64,000 bases of DNA from Symbiodinium microadriaticum (GCA_001939145.1 LSRX01001505.1:42339-106338); one strand, 5' to 3'. Positions 1 through 12,023 are shown, counted from the stretch's first letter. Translations and numbers: made by a program. Notes: generated by a model not told the origin, from the sequence alone.

Positions 1-120
1 CAACTGAGATGATTTGGCTTGATGTGCAAAGACGACTTCCACCATCGCAAACCTCCCAGGAATGACAGCAAACCGTTAGAAAAAAGGCACCGCGGTAAAG
101 CTCTGGAGAAGCCTGAAAGC

Positions 121-226
121 CTACCTATAGTCTCCATTGCAGTTCCTTTTTGGGGTTACCTTTTAAGATCCTTAATATAGCTTTGGTTAAACCAAAAAAA
201 GGAACTACAATGGAGACTATAGGTAG
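121..226. mobile_element. MITE family A, copy 1
   Basis: Near-perfect palindrome whose left arm begins CTACCTATAGTCTCCATTG and whose right arm is its reverse complement. The core contains GGTTACC, GGATCC-like and GGTTAAACC blocks. It carries no open frame, so it would be a non-autonomous hairpin element. Six other copies in the window (3330, 12276, 13788, 17712, 21990, 60727) define the family. No target-site duplication is clear. Calling it a MITE is inference from copy number, uniform length and palindromy. Confidence 0.85.
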
Positions 227-854
227 CGGCCCAACTTACGAAGCATAGCAGAGCTACGAATCTGACAGGACTCGAAGATCCGGTGCTTTCGGAGCTGTGC
301 CTTCATGGCATACCACTTGTTGCCCAAGACCGTCATCATTGCGCAGAGGACGGCGGTATATCTGACATCGAACATGACGGGTGAGGTGTTCAGGCTACCA
401 CGTGAATGGACACGAAGACTCGACGGAGGGATAACGCAGTAGAATGTTTCCGACAACAGAGGGGTGGCAGCCAGAAATTCAGAGTTTCAAGTCGCTAACA
501 CCCGAGAGTAAATTTGCCCTGCTGAAGAAAGTCGTTCAGAATTCAGTAGCAGGCTGTCTGTTCACTGACTCATCTAGAAACAATGCAACGGCCACGCTTA
601 CAACCTGCCAGTGGGTAGGCACTGCTTGCCAGAGCCAGGGGCATCAGGTTGAGCCATCTTCGTGTGGGGCACGGCAGCAGGAGGCTCGGGACGATGGCAC
701 CGAAGCTTCTGCGCTGGGGCACCCGATCTCTTGGGGTGCCAGCGCCAACACCACGCATGCAACAGTCGCATACAACAACTCTCCGAGATGCATTCAAGCC
801 AACTCCACCACTCCATCCTACCAAATCCACCACTGCCGAAAGCCATACCAGACA
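227..854. other. Unique non-coding stretch
   Basis: Only short overlapping open frames are present on both strands (for example 444-863 plus and 570-833 minus). None shows a recognisable domain, and the plus frame runs into the family C palindrome at 855. Confidence 0.5.
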
Positions 855-959
855 TACTGTTGATGATATAGATCCTGCATTACCTTAAAGACCCTGAACT
901 ATGGGAATTATGGTGTAGTTCCTATTATGGGTCATGCAGGATCTATATCAACAACCGTA
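855..959. mobile_element. MITE family C, copy 1
   Basis: Palindrome with arms TACTGTTGATGATATA and TATATCAACAACCGTA around a core with CCTTAA, GACCCTGAACTATGGGAA and a GGTCATGCAGGAT block. The left end reads TACTG and the right end CCGTA; this end asymmetry recurs in most family C copies. The core contains a telomere-like CCCTAAAC seed in better-preserved copies. Confidence 0.85.
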
Positions 960-1085
960 GAACCATATAAACCTTGCTTCAAAAGCTGCGGAGCTGCCGC
1001 TGCCTTGCGGCATCGACGGCCGCGGCGGCCAGAAGAGCCGCCACAAAGAGCTCTGACCGATCGTGGCCTCCGTCGGGATGTTTTT

Positions 1086-1086
1086 N
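1086..1086. other. Single N abutting a microsatellite
   Basis: One ambiguous base sits exactly at the 5' edge of the ATAAG array. This looks like an assembler placeholder or an unresolved join rather than sequence polymorphism. Confidence 0.6.
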
Positions 1087-1203
1087 TAAGATAAGATAAG
1101 ATAAGATAAGATAAGATAAGATAAGATAAGATAAGATAAGATAAGATAAGATAAGATAAGATAAGATAAGATAAGATAAGATAAGATAAGATAAGATAAG
1201 ATA
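1087..1203. repeat. (ATAAG)n microsatellite
   Basis: About 23 uninterrupted pentamer units directly following an N. The true length may differ, because short-read assemblies often mis-size such arrays. Confidence 0.95.
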
Positions 1204-1300
1204 ATATAATTATAATATAGTTATAACATAATTACAATATAGTTATAATATAGTTATAATAAAATTATGATGTAGTATAGTATAATATAATATAATAATG
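1204..1300. repeat. AT-rich degenerate TATAAT tract
   Basis: Continuous A/T-rich sequence of ATATAATTATAATATAG-like units, apparently a degenerate satellite tail of the ATAAG array. Confidence 0.8.
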
Positions 1301-1507
1301 TAGGAGTTTGGTGGGGTTTGAAGTTTGTGGCTTCAGCTTGCTTTGCAGGCAATGTCTGTATCGGAAGCTATTAAGTCTTTCCAAGATTTTGAAGTACTGG
1401 CGCTTCTCTTATCGCTGTCCCACAGCGTCATGTCTGTTTGCAAAAATCACTGTCACACCTTCGATCCTGCATGCCAAAAAAACATCTACCCATCAAGCCG
1501 TAGAGAA

Positions 1508-1616
1508 CTTGGAGGTTCATGGGTAGTTATAAGTGGGTTATAAGTAGGGTAACTATAGTTATAACCCATATTAGGGGACTTATAACCCCACTTATAACTA
1601 CCCATGAACGTCCAAG
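1508..1616. mobile_element. MITE family B, copy 1
   Basis: Palindrome with arms CTTGGAGGTTCATGGGTAG and its reverse complement, then nested blocks AGTTATAAGTGGGGTTATAAG and a centre around AACTATAGTTATAACCCATA. This is the commonest family (17 copies). Most copies are bracketed by TA; this one is bracketed by AA. One frame is open through the whole element on each strand, so it creates spurious ORFs containing YKWGYKSPNMGYNYSYPTY-like peptides. Confidence 0.88.
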
Positions 1617-3328
1617 AACCACAATTGCTACCAGCAAACTCTGGAACCGGTAACCTTCTGGCAAGCCACGGAAGACAAACAGATCCTGCCAACATGTACC
1701 GGCCTCGTACGTCACAGACTGCGAGGACTCTAAGAAGCCTCAGTCTTTTTCGAGTAGGATGCACAGCCACTGTTCTTCTGGGCTGGATTCGGGTGATCTC
1801 CGCAGCTCCGCGCAAAGCATTACGGGGTCATGCAGGGCTTGTAGGTTTCGGAGTATTTGAGAATCAGGGCTGGTGTTTTGTATACCTTGGCCCTGGCAAG
1901 GTTGAGGAAGTGAATCCGAGTCGATGCCATCTTCTTCACCGTTCGAGATTGGGATTTGCAGTGTTTTGGGCTTTCGGAGCAACGAGGAAGCCCTCTTGCC
2001 TTCGACAGCCACACAAGTGCGCAGCCTCCTGCAGCCTGCAGCCTTCGACATCCCTCTGAAACCCACATAGTTGCGGACGAAGCAGGGATGCTACCGCCCT
2101 TTCCGTGGTACCTGCACTTCAGCCCCCGGTTTGGGCCAATCTCCCAAAAGCATCTTGGGTTAAGGGCATCTCACTCTCTTGGTCCCCTGCATGCCAGGCG
2201 GGAGGAGGCAAGCAAAGTCTCGCAAAGCCCAGGGGCCCCAGACCTGTCGTAAAGCGTCTGGTCTCGTTTGAGGAGTCTATGAGGTTCAATGGGTGTTGGG
2301 CTTCGGCTTCGACCGTAAGGGGCCTTTGGGATTTACGGGGGTTTTGCTGCAGCTGTTCCAATGCTTTTTTAACGGAGACCTGGAGCAGTGGAGCACCGTC
2401 GCCTTGTCTTAAGGGCAGCATGAACTTCTCTACAAACAGTTGCTTCGAACGGCGACTTGTCTGTGACGTAGCGGTCGCCGGGTTTCGAGAAGGCTCTTAT
2501 GCCGCCACAAGTTCAACTTTTAGGAAGGCTTTCGAGGGATGTTCAGGATCTTCACGCTTGATTACTGTCAGCTTTTCTCGAGGATGAGAAAGTGTTGCAA
2601 ACACGTTGGGGGGTCTACACGCATCGGATTCTTGCACAACTGTGTGGCAAGTCCCTGGTGGTGGCCCAGGTTAAGCGTGCTCCAAGGACTAAACTCTCTT
2701 GCCGAGGACTGGGGGCAAAAACCTGCATGCTCAAATTCGGTAGCAGATTGGAGTAGGCCATGTGTCCATGTCCATACATACCGGGGGTTGCTTAAGATTT
2801 TTGGGTCCCCAAGTTTCCCCCTACCTTCGTTGAGACAACCGATTTGGCGTCATAGAGCCCGACGACAGGTGCAAGCAGGGAAAGAAAGATCGTACAGGCC
2901 AGGAGCACGCCAAAGGACAAACGCTAGTGACCGCTAGTGATCTCTTTGAATGGCCAAATCAGAAAGCTCATCCAAAGCTCTATTGGCAGAAACCAACATA
3001 AGCAACTCGCAAGGACTTTGTCGAAGCCCTAAAGAGCGCAGATTCAATTGGTCGCGTACAGTTTGGGTCCCAGACACACAGAGGCTAAAGGTGGATGCAC
3101 GCTTCGCAGCTGCTGCTAGCTGCTGATAGCTTCAAGCGGCTTCACAGCACTCTCCTCTCACGCCAAAACCACGACACACTTCCCAGGCTTCGGACATTCA
3201 AGCGGCGAAGCGCCGAGAAGAGGATTGTCAGAAGCAGTGGGAGTCCAACCACCATCTGGGATGAGAAAAGTTCATGGCCGTAAAGTTGAACCAGCGGTCG
3301 GCTGAGAATTTCACGGGTTTCAGACTCC
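1617..3328. other. Repeat-poor stretch without a recognisable gene
   Basis: Open frames of up to 160 codons (2105-2587 plus) and 151 codons (1604-2059 plus) overlap antisense frames of similar size. I see no domain, signal peptide or repeated motif. An intron-rich gene cannot be excluded by reading alone. Confidence 0.4.
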
Positions 3329-3432
3329 ACCTATAGTCTCCATTGTAGTTCCTGTTCTTGGTTTAACCAAGTCTATATTAAGGATCCTAAAAGGTAACCC
3401 CTAAAAGGAGCTACAACGGAGAGGTTGTAAGT
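3328..3432. mobile_element. MITE family A, copy 2 (inverted core, eroded right arm)
   Basis: The left arm CACCTATAGTCTCCATTGTA is intact. The core is in reverse orientation to copy 1 (GGTTTAACC precedes GGATCC). The right arm has decayed to ACAACGGAGAGGTTGTAAG. Confidence 0.8.
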
Positions 3433-4210
3433 CGGTGCAGTTGTTGTGGCCTCTGAGGCTTCCATGTCCCGGTCTACAGATGGCACGACGATGTAAGGTC
3501 CAAAGTTCAAACCAGCAACCTTCGCAGATTCCATCCCTCAAAGAGCTGCAACAGATCCGAGCTCGAAGCTCAAGAGATCCAAGATGAATGTGACTAGCAC
3601 GCCCTTAACTGTGAACCTCCGGCCCCAACGGCAGTAATAACTAAGGTCGTTGCTGCAAAGGCAAACATCTGGATCTCCTCTGGTGCCCGTCCGTTCAGCT
3701 CCCACCATTGAGCTATGTCCTGCAGCCAAGCTTGACAGTAAGGGTGTCTCGGATGATAGGAAGCGCTTCAGAAGGTAAGGAACCCCTAACCTAGATCCAA
3801 ACAGCTCGAGAACCCTTAGGTTGATCCTTAATAGTGGGATCCTCAAGTTTAAGGAACATCTTTCACGCGAACCGCAGAACCTAACCCAGTCCCAACACCA
3901 AAAAGAAGAGTCATCGTCGGCAAACCCCTTTCTGGCGTAGACTCGAAAGGAGGGTTCAATATTTCTTTAAATGCCCCAAAAAGGACCACAGGTCTGATGG
4001 CTTCTTGTTTTGCTTCGTTTCGGGTTTTACAATCCCAGCCTTTTGATGCCTCTAACCAGGATATACAAAGGGCCACGCAAGGAGACGGCATCACCAACAA
4101 TAAGCAGAAAGGGGACCGGGACTACTGCGCACGGGAAACCCCGAAGGGAGAAAGACATATGAAATATTTTTGCGCTTTCCTTGCAGACCCTTGGAAGACT
4201 CCCTCCTGTC
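3433..4210. other. Unique non-coding stretch
   Basis: Contains minus-strand open frames of 102 and 83 codons without recognisable features. No tandem or inverted repeats seen. Confidence 0.4.
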
Positions 4211-4325
4211 TTAGGGGCCAGGTACCTTAGCCCAAAAAAGGTTAACCTTTTGAATTATAGCTTATAACTTATAATAGGTCTATACAAGCCCCAAAAGGTT
4301 AAAGGTTGCCTGCTCAGCCCCTAAG
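4211..4325. mobile_element. MITE family F, copy 1, with 5-bp TSD
   Basis: Arms TTAGGGGCCAGGTACCTTAG and CAGCCCCTAAG enclose AAAAAAGGTTAACCTTTTG and AGCCCCAAAAGGTTAAAGG. The element is bracketed by CTGTC at 4206-4210 and CTGTC at 4326-4330, a clean 5-bp target-site duplication. This copy carries an extra TTATAACTTATAATAGG block in its centre. Confidence 0.9.
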
Positions 4326-4810
4326 CTGTCCTGCGCTGAATAGCTGCCCAAGGAGATGAACACCTGCGACGAGAGCAGCCCCTCTCCCACTCTAAAAAGG
4401 GCCTCAAACCGGGACCCTCCAAGTACCCTCAAATAGGGGCAAAGGGTCCCCAAATAAGGGTATTTAGGGTCTAATCGAGGGTAGATGGAGGGTCTAGAAA
4501 GGCGCTTGTGTAAGGAGCATTCGACCGATGCTTTCGGGCGCGGGGATCTTCTGAAAGTCCTTGGGCGCTGCCTCCATGGGTGGTGCGGGGCTGGTGTTAG
4601 TTGTCGACGGACCCCAAAGAAGGACACAAACCCTAAGGCCTTAGGCTCTCAGCTCCAGTTCCGAAGACCACTGGGCGGCACCTCTGAGAGGAGCAAAAGC
4701 AGAAAGCTGCGCTTGGCAAGCCAGGCGCGCGCGCCTCGGAGATTCGCAGAACTCTGGTGCTGTCCCAGTGCGCAATCGCTCAAGAAAGACTTTGGGAAGC
4801 CAAGAACCAC

Positions 4811-4911
4811 TTAGGGGCCGAGTACCTTAGCCCAAAAAAGGTTCACCTCTTGAATTATACCAGGTTTGTATAAGCCCCAAAAGGTTAAAGGTTACCTACC
4901 CAGCCCCTAAG
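4811..4911. mobile_element. MITE family F, copy 2, with 5-bp TSD
   Basis: Same arms and core as the copy 490 bp upstream. Flanked by ACCAC at 4806-4810 and ACCAC at 4912-4916. The two copies differ in the centre, so they are independent insertions rather than a segmental duplication. Confidence 0.9.
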
Positions 4912-5186
4912 ACCACGCGCCCTGGCAACATGAGTCCTGAAACCCTGGATCCGCAAAGAGTCACGAGAAGCTCGACGATTCCCAGGCTCTGGCTGGTGAT
5001 GGGTAGGACGTATGAGGCATAGCAATACGGCGCCTGGCTGCGTTTAGGCCGTTTAGGCTTCTGAGCTTGTGACTGCTGAGACGCAGAGAGTTCTGTGACA
5101 AGCTTCCCATGGCTGCAGCTTGAGGTTTCTGGCACATAGAAAGCCTTCGAACATGAGCCGTGGAGAGGATGCTCTCCTTCAGGGGG

Positions 5187-5210
5187 CCTAAACCCTAAAC
5201 CCTGAACCCT
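5187..5210. repeat. Interstitial telomere-like tract (CCCTAAA)
   Basis: Three consecutive CCTAAAC/CCTGAAC units in otherwise unique sequence. Confidence 0.75.
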
Positions 5211-5462
5211 ATTCTACAAGGTTCCTGGGTGCCTGTGGGCTGTACTCGAAGACTTGCAGCCAGGTTCCTGTCTTCCAACTCCCATCCAATCTAAACCAAA
5301 CCGCAAACGCTGTTCCGAACTTGGGGAGAAAGACCATCAAGCCACGGACATCTCCCCCAAGCTGAGCAGGTACTCAGGCTTGATCCGGAGTCCCCGACAC
5401 AGTCATGCTGGATGCGAAGTCAGATGCCGAAGTCGGAAACATACGAGACAACCCCCCCGCCC

Positions 5463-5496
5463 GAAACCCTAAAGCCTAAAGCCTCAACCCTAAATA
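5463..5496. repeat. Interstitial telomere-like tract (CCCTAAA)
   Basis: Degenerate units ACCCTAAAGCCTAAAGCCTC followed by ACCCTAAA. Confidence 0.65.
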
Positions 5497-5685
5497 ACAA
5501 CACATACTTCCAGACTCAAACCCTTCATGTTGCAGCTGCCGTCGAACCCCAGTCCGAAGGTCCACGTGGCCACGTGGCGCCTTGAAAAGCAACACCAAAG
5601 CTGTGAAATAGACCACGAAGAGCACCTGCCGTTTTGCAGCTTCTGGGAGTTGGGGAGTCGCCATTGAATTTGCTCTGTTGGTTCG

Positions 5686-5710
5686 TTTAGGGTTTAAGGT
5701 TTAGGGTTTC
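5686..5710. repeat. Interstitial telomere-like tract (TTTAGGG)
   Basis: Three TTTAGGG-type units, opposite orientation to the tract at 5463. Confidence 0.7.
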
Positions 5711-5888
5711 CCAGGTGAGGTGTGGCCACAAGCTGTCGCGGCTTTACGTGACGCAGGCATGATTGTGGCCGGAAGCTCTGCAGAGTTTGTACCAAGTTCT
5801 TTTGGCAAGGCCGATTCCTGAAAGGAACCCGGCCGACTGAACCAGATGTATCGAGTTCCGAGGGTGTGAGGATGCTATGACATCAGTT

Positions 5889-6000
5889 ACTTGGAGCTTC
5901 ATGGGTAGTTATAACTGGGGTTATAAGTCCCCTAATATGGGTTATATCTATAGTTACCCTACTTATAACCCCACTGATAACTACCCATGAACCTCCAAGT
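5889..6000. mobile_element. MITE family B, copy 2
   Basis: Full-length with TA on each side (TACTTGGAG at the left, CTCCAAGTA at the right). The centre has GTTATATCTATAGTTACC in place of the consensus ATAACTATAG. Confidence 0.88.
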
Positions 6001-6162
6001 ATCATCAACCTAGCAGCCCAGCCGAGGAAGCTGAATCTCTCGCGCTTTTTCCAGCTGTGACGCGGCGATGTGGGAGAGGGTAGTTTTTGTGGTGTCCGAA
6101 TTCGCTGCAGGACGGGCAGGCAGAGACGACCGGACTTGGAGTGAAGAGTTCTTTTGCTATTC

Positions 6163-6290
6163 TTCATATTAATATTAATAGTATTGTTCTGATTATTAGT
6201 ATTATTACTATTGTTATTTTTGGTTTTATTGATATAATTATTATTGTTACTACTACTATTACTATTATTCTCATTGTTATTTGTTTTTTT
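6163..6290. repeat. T-rich ATT/ACT degenerate trinucleotide tract
   Basis: Runs of ATTATTATT, ACTACTACTATTACTATT and related units. On the plus strand it translates to Ile/Thr/Val-rich low-complexity peptide. Confidence 0.75.
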
Positions 6291-8606
6291 AGTGAAGGCT
6301 TGGTTGGATGTGGTGGTCTATGGAGCTACACATCTCGTTTCACGGGAGCTCGAGGCCTCCAAGACTCACAGAGCTCCAAACGACAGTGACCAAGATTTCT
6401 TGAAGGACACTGAACTTAGCCACAAGCCTGAAGCCGAGACAGGGTGCAGCTTGGGAACTGGACGGCAAGTAAGCTAGGCAATCGACGCCAAGGAACCGGA
6501 CGGGGCCAGGGCGTTTAGGCTAGTGGGTCTGCGGTGTACTCTCTCGATTCTGGCTCGATGTTTTATGGCTTGGCTGTAACCAAGTGGAGTATGTGTGCAG
6601 GAGACTAGCCACGCTGCCCCCCCAACAACTGCCCTTCTTCTTCCCTAAGCACAGCACAGTGCGACCTTGAAGGAGAAGACCCGTTCTAGCAAGCAAAAGA
6701 AATTAGAACGCTCATTCCTGCCTTTGTGTTTAGTCTCGTGGCCCGCCTAACGGCTTGCACCTCCAAGCCTCGGATGCGACTCAGCCGGATTCAAAGGTTG
6801 GCTTCGCCAACCGGACATTTGCATAATCGCCGGGTCGAAGTGAGGAAATTCACAACATCCATCAACTTGTCGTACTTGTCTTGGTGGCCTCTCGGGTTGC
6901 AGGGCTTCTCCTGCTGATGCTTTTGGGGCTGTGACTCAGTTGGGAACATTGTTGTGCAAGTAAAGGAACAAGATACGAAGTCTGCAAAGAATCCTTGATC
7001 CACATACCTCCGCACTTTGTCCGCACATCACACAACTCGGGAGTTCTTGGTCTCTCACGAAACTTATGGAGTGAGCTTCCCGCCGGGCATTAAGAAGAGG
7101 AGGAATGCCAACTCGAGGCTTTTCAGCATCTAACTCTTGCTGATTGCATGGACTTTGTCCTGTTCCGGGTTCACTTGGACCTGCGGAGTTGTACCATTCT
7201 GCGCCGAATTTGCAATGAAGTTTCTTTCTCAGAAGCTTCGGACAAGGGTGGCGGCGACGGTGCAAGACCGATCCCACAAGCCATCGTTTCGGAGCTGCAA
7301 AACGCATCACTTCGAGAAGCTACACTTCCTAACCACAGGCTGGACATGGGAGCACCTGCTAGTGCAAGGAGCGCCCAAGAACGCAAAAAATGAGTAAATC
7401 TCAGGGTTTCCCTTTGTCTCGCGATCGCCCTCCCGAAACCCCAACCTCTAAAAGAGCCTGAACCCCAAGACACTAAATTAAACTCCGAACCCCTAAAGCC
7501 GAATGCGATCGCCCCGCCACCCCCTTTGCCCTTGAAAGCTACAGGAAGTCTTCGACTTTCCGGCAAATGGCAAGCTCAGGATTGCAACTTGGACATCGCA
7601 CGAATAGAACGCCAGATGTGATGCAAACGAACTCTGAACGCCCAAGGCCAAGGCCAAATCGAGAGTCTTGCACCCGTGGATCCTTGAACCCTTCCCAACC
7701 TTGACAGCCAAGCCCGAACCCGATTTCCGGAGCACGAGGACTAGCACTTCAGAAGAATACAAAGCGACTCCTGTAAAGGAAGCCACTTTCGGGAAAGGCT
7801 ATCGGCTATCGTGTCTCGCAGCCTTTTCTTGAGGAGTTGCTCCTGAGCTTTCTGAGACTTTGCAGCCTGGAGCCATGTACGGTGCTCCAGGAGCGTATGC
7901 GACTGGGCCAAGCGGTAGTAGCTGAACTAAGGCTTCTCGGTTTCGGAGTTGCATTGAACACTTGCCTCCGCACGCTCAGTGTGGCGTCTGCACTGCATTC
8001 GCCGAAACTGTAGTTGAGACTCATCCAGCACGCGGCTGGGCCGTGCATGAGTCATCCAAAGTGCCAGGTTACTACCTGAGGTCTGCCCGGGTGCGGGGGT
8101 TCGAGTTGAGATCGAGAATCCAAAATTGTCATCTGAAACTCTGCATGCGAAATCCCCTCCGGCAAGGTCGTCCCCTAGATCATTCTCCGTTCGATGGTAC
8201 GCCTTCTCGGCCACAACACACAGAGAGGCTGCGCACATCACCAAGCGGCTGCTGGCCTGACACACGGGCACACGGCAACAAAGAGAACCTGACCTTGAAC
8301 TACCACAGCTTGACTGTTGGCACGTGTAAACGGAAAGGAAGAGCGCCATGGAGGCAGTTCTGAAGTTCCGGCCTCTTGTCGCCTGGAGCCGCCGTCTTAT
8401 GCCTGCAGCTCAGCGCCTACCTTCCTAAGAGCTTCTGGCCACAGCTCCTGAGCTCACAGAGGTTGTTGACTCATACTGCTGCACCGAACCTTTCAATCTA
8501 CTGCCTGGTCTCACATCGATCTCGACTTCTGAAATTTCTGGGACCCTGTCACTGGCAGCCGGGGACTTGCAGGGGCTCAGGTACCCAAGAAGCAGCCACG
8601 AAAGCC
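6291..8606. other. Longest MITE-poor stretch, no recognisable gene
   Basis: No palindromic element in more than 2 kb, unusual for this window. Overlapping open frames reach 140 codons (7927-8349 minus) and 133 codons (7962-8363 plus) but occupy opposite strands over the same bases and show no domains. If a gene with introns exists in the first quarter of the window this is a likely place. Confidence 0.4.
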
Positions 8607-8691
8607 GGGGGTACCTTAATTTGGGGTCCTTATAAGAAGGATCCTACTCTTTAGGGTACTATATTAGGGTCCCCTATTTTCGGAAACCCCC
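8607..8691. mobile_element. MITE family I, copy 1
   Basis: Arms GGGGGTACCTTAATTTGGGG and CCCCTATTTTCGGAAACCCC enclose TCCTTATAAGAAGGATCC. The reverse complement matches the element at 18163. Confidence 0.75.
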
Positions 8692-9242
8692 GTTTGCTTT
8701 TCTGGGCCTGTTCCATGCCGGGCTTTGGATCGCTCTCAACCTGGGCGCAGGGGAGTGGATTTGGCGAAGCTTGGCCGGGAGAGGCGCCGCGGGAGGAGCC
8801 TTCGAAGTTGTGATCTCAGAAGAGCCATCTCTGACCAGAACAAAACCCGTGGCTTTAAGGAGGGCGTGGGCTTCGCTTCCTGGGCTTAAGCCGGGCTCCC
8901 TGTTTGCCTAGAGCAATTGTGTCGGACGTCGAAGGCTTGACTTCAAGCTTTTTAAGGTCCAGACAAAGCACACGAAACGCTCCAAAGCGACTCTACATCC
9001 AAAGCATGCACCCAACACCCGAACCCAAACAACTCAAAGCCTCAAGGCCCAGACCCTGAAACCCAAAAAACCAGAAAAAGCCAGAGTCGAAAGCCAATAG
9101 CCAAAACCATATAAAAAGAAAAGCCCCCACCAACTAAAAGGAACCCCCAAACTTCCCAGAATTTCCGAGCCGAGAGGCGAGTTGATCCATGCACTGGTAG
9201 GCACCCGAGTAGCAGAGGAAGGGGCGTAGAACCTCACAGAAT
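8692..9242. other. Unique non-coding stretch
   Basis: A-rich on the plus strand towards its end. I see no repeat family and no supported gene. Confidence 0.4.
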
Positions 9243-9308
9243 CAGGGTTTTAGGGCTTAGGGTTTAGGTCTTGGGGTTTAGGGGTTCAGGGTTTTAGGGC
9301 GTAGGGCT
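9243..9308. repeat. Interstitial telomere-like tract (TTTAGGG)
   Basis: About eight degenerate units with TTTTAGGG, CTTAGGG, TTTAGG and GTTCAGGG variants. Confidence 0.8.
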
Positions 9309-9694
9309 CCCTCCACCGAAGAATCTGCAACCGTTACGGCTCTAAGTTGCAAAGCACAAAAGCTTGCAGGGCGCTTTTCGCAAGAAGAGGATCCTTCATA
9401 AAAATTGGGGCTCTCCGGAGCTTGAAGGAGTGCAGGGTCTCAACTCAGAGGACTTCGGATCGAGAGCTACGAGCACCCAAAGAAACGGCACCCAAAAAAG
9501 GGAGAAGCCGAGGAACCAGAGGAAACCCAAACCTGAAAAGAAAGGGCGCTACCGTGGGGGCCTGCGTTTGCGAGAAGGTCGCAAGCTGAAATCCCGAACG
9601 AGTCAGACCCCTTCCACCTCTCACGCTCTCGATTCGGCGATTCTCCGATAGTGTATGCAAAATGCAGCTCAATGCAAACATCTGTATGTGTGTA

Positions 9695-9812
9695 TTACAT
9701 ACATACGTACGTACGTACGTACGTACGTACGTACGTATGTACGTACGTACATACATACATACATATATACATACATACATACATACATACATACATACAT
9801 ACATACATACAT
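9695..9812. repeat. (TACA)n/(TACG)n tetranucleotide array
   Basis: TACATACA, then GTAC-rich (TACG) units, then TACA units again. It gives open frames on both strands (Tyr/Val/Thr or Met/Tyr/Cys repeats) that are spurious. Confidence 0.95.
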
Positions 9813-10091
9813 GTGTACATCATATGCGTTTCTGTATAAGCGGGTGCACCATGCTCGAAGCCTCCTGCTTTCCTTGCAGAACTCGGGTTTTACTCTGATA
9901 GACCCCAACAGCATCGAAAGAAACTTCGGCACGCGAGCAAACAAGCAGAGTGACGGTGAAGCCTGCAACAGCATGAGGATGGCTTCAGCAAAGATCGTAT
10001 CAAACTCTTGGCAAGTCTGGAAGCCACCTTTGTAGCAAGCTGGTACTTGAGAAACTGTACACACCAGAAATGATGAGCAGCCTGAGCTCAA

Positions 10092-10119
10092 GAACCCTAA
10101 ACCCCTAGACCCTAAACCT
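10092..10119. repeat. Interstitial telomere-like tract (CCCTAAA)
   Basis: Three CCCTAAAC-type units with one CCCTAGA variant. Confidence 0.75.
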
Positions 10120-10234
10120 TCGAATAGCAGGGCTGCCTCGTGGATGTGCTTTAGGAGGGGCTCCGTGACCTTGAGAGGCTTTGAGAAAAAGGGCAAGGCC
10201 TGTGGGTTTGTGCCGGGACACGTGCCTAGCATAG

Positions 10235-10278
10235 TTTAGGGTTTAGGGTATAGGGTTTAGGCTTTAGGGTATAGGGTT
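10235..10278. repeat. Interstitial telomere-like tract (TTTAGGG)
   Basis: Six units including two GTATAGGG variants, which suggests local unit duplication. Confidence 0.8.
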
Positions 10279-11918
10279 CTGTCACCTTGGTTGAAGCGTC
10301 GAAATGTGGCTTTGTGCGATTGTTCTTATTGCTTGTTGGAAAGTGTTCGTGGGTCGTAGGGAGTCACGGCAGATAAAGGATGCGGCAAGAACACTATGCC
10401 AATTCTTAATCGTTACAATGTCTGCATCAGTGCATCACGCAAGACCTACTGCAACTTGAAATTACAACACACCAGCACGTTCTCTTTCGCCTCCACCCTC
10501 AATCCCGCGTATTTTCGTACCCACAAGAAGGGACTAAACCTGCGAAGTAAACTATCGCAATATTTCGCCCTGATAATTTGAGGCAGTATGCTCCCGAATC
10601 AATTAGTTTTTGGGGCTCTTGGAATTGAACCCGCCAGCTTCCCGAGAGCTGGGCGCGCGGAGGGAGCTGGCTCAAGTCCTCGCAAGGTCTGAGATGGAGG
10701 ATGGAGGAGGGTTTGCCAGAGGTTGAGGAGCTTGAATAGTCTGAAAAGGAAAGTATCTACTCTGAAAATCAATCCCTGGTCTATGATGGTACTTGCCGCT
10801 GCTACTGCTGCTGCCCCCGCTTCAAGTACCAGCTAGCGTTGTTGCCGGGTCTGCTTAGGAGGATGGAGACGGGTGACGGTGGAGCGTGTCCGGCATGGCA
10901 ATACACAATGTCGATGGCCGATGGCATTGGTTGGTCTAGGGGTGATGCTTTGCACCCCTAACATGAAAGGATAAGGACTTGCGACTGTCGGGTAGATAGG
11001 GCTTGTAGGCGTAGCCTTCAGGTTTGAAGCTTAGGGTTTTCAAACGTTGACTACTCCACTTCGTGCAGGATCGACCCCATCAGTTAAACCCGGGAATCTA
11101 CGCACAGAGCCTGAGATCAGCTCTCTACATATAACAAGCCGAGCGATCTCGGAGGAAGGAAATATGGATAGCCGAGGCCACAGGTCCAGTAGCTCGGGGG
11201 CTATTTCGGTAGCCCCAAAGCAAGGCATGAAGACAGTTTGAGCCTCGAAAGGCTACAAAACAACCTGCGCCTCCTCAAGCTCCTAAGCTGAACCCTAGCC
11301 GAAGGCGAGGAGACTCCACAAGCACAGCCGCACGGCACACGGACAGCTCTTGCCTTGGACTTCGCGACGTAGAGCGAGCAAGCCTGACCGGGTGACGGCG
11401 GGCTTTGCGTGACGGTTCTACCGGGCCTTTATGCACAAGTCTCAAGAGCTGTAGGCAAGAACCCACAGCCTGACCTCCACAAGACTCCATCATCACGAGG
11501 AGTGGATGAAGGCAAATTTGCACTGGTTCAGCATTCAATGACGAAGTTTGTCAACAATTAACAGCTGGGGGCTCTGGCGGTAGTTTGATCGCACCTTGGA
11601 GGTTCTACCCGCGCTCCACAATACTATTAAACCACTGCTGGAGCCTCCGAAGACACCGTCGCTGTGAATTGCTCCTGAATCGGCGGAGAGGTTTAGGATT
11701 TTTGTGTCTCTTATTGAGCTACGAAGCAAGCCAAGTGAATGACTAGTCTTAGCCGAAGTCAAAGGGATCACGCCGGGGTTTCACTGTAAGTTCAACGCGA
11801 AGAGGCTGTCCAGGACAAGGCAAGTGCCAAGCTGATATTGGTTGTTCCGGTCATTGCAAATCCCAACGCACAAGCGTCACACCAAGCATGAAGCCCGCTG
11901 GCTGGCCTAGATCCTAGA
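10279..11918. other. Unique, MITE-free stretch
   Basis: No palindromic elements or telomere-like tract in 1.6 kb. The largest frames are 87 codons (11275-11538 minus) and 78 codons (11535-11771 minus), with no recognisable product. Confidence 0.4.
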
Positions 11919-12023
11919 TTCTGTTGATGATATACATCCTGCTTTACCTTAAGGACCCTAAACTATGGGAATTCTGGTATATTCTCTATTCTGGCTCATG
12001 CAGGATTTATACCATCGACCGTA
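11919..12023. mobile_element. MITE family C, copy 2
   Basis: CTGTTGATGATATACATCCT at the left, ATTTATACCATCGACCGTA at the right. The core CCTTAAGGACCCTAAACTAT is well preserved. Confidence 0.85.

Noticed and set aside
121-226. Bacterial-type rho-independent terminators
   Set aside because: The palindromes are 75-130 bp, multi-copy, lack a terminal T-run and sit in eukaryotic-type sequence.
1087-1203. CRISPR-like array
   Set aside because: The repeats are contiguous 5-bp units without spacers. None of the tandem repeats in the window has a repeat-spacer structure.
9669-10232. 187-codon minus-strand ORF
   Set aside because: About half is the TACA/TACG microsatellite read as Met/Tyr/Val/Cys or Thr/Tyr/Val repeats. 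The rest has no recognisable features and overlaps a telomere-like tract.
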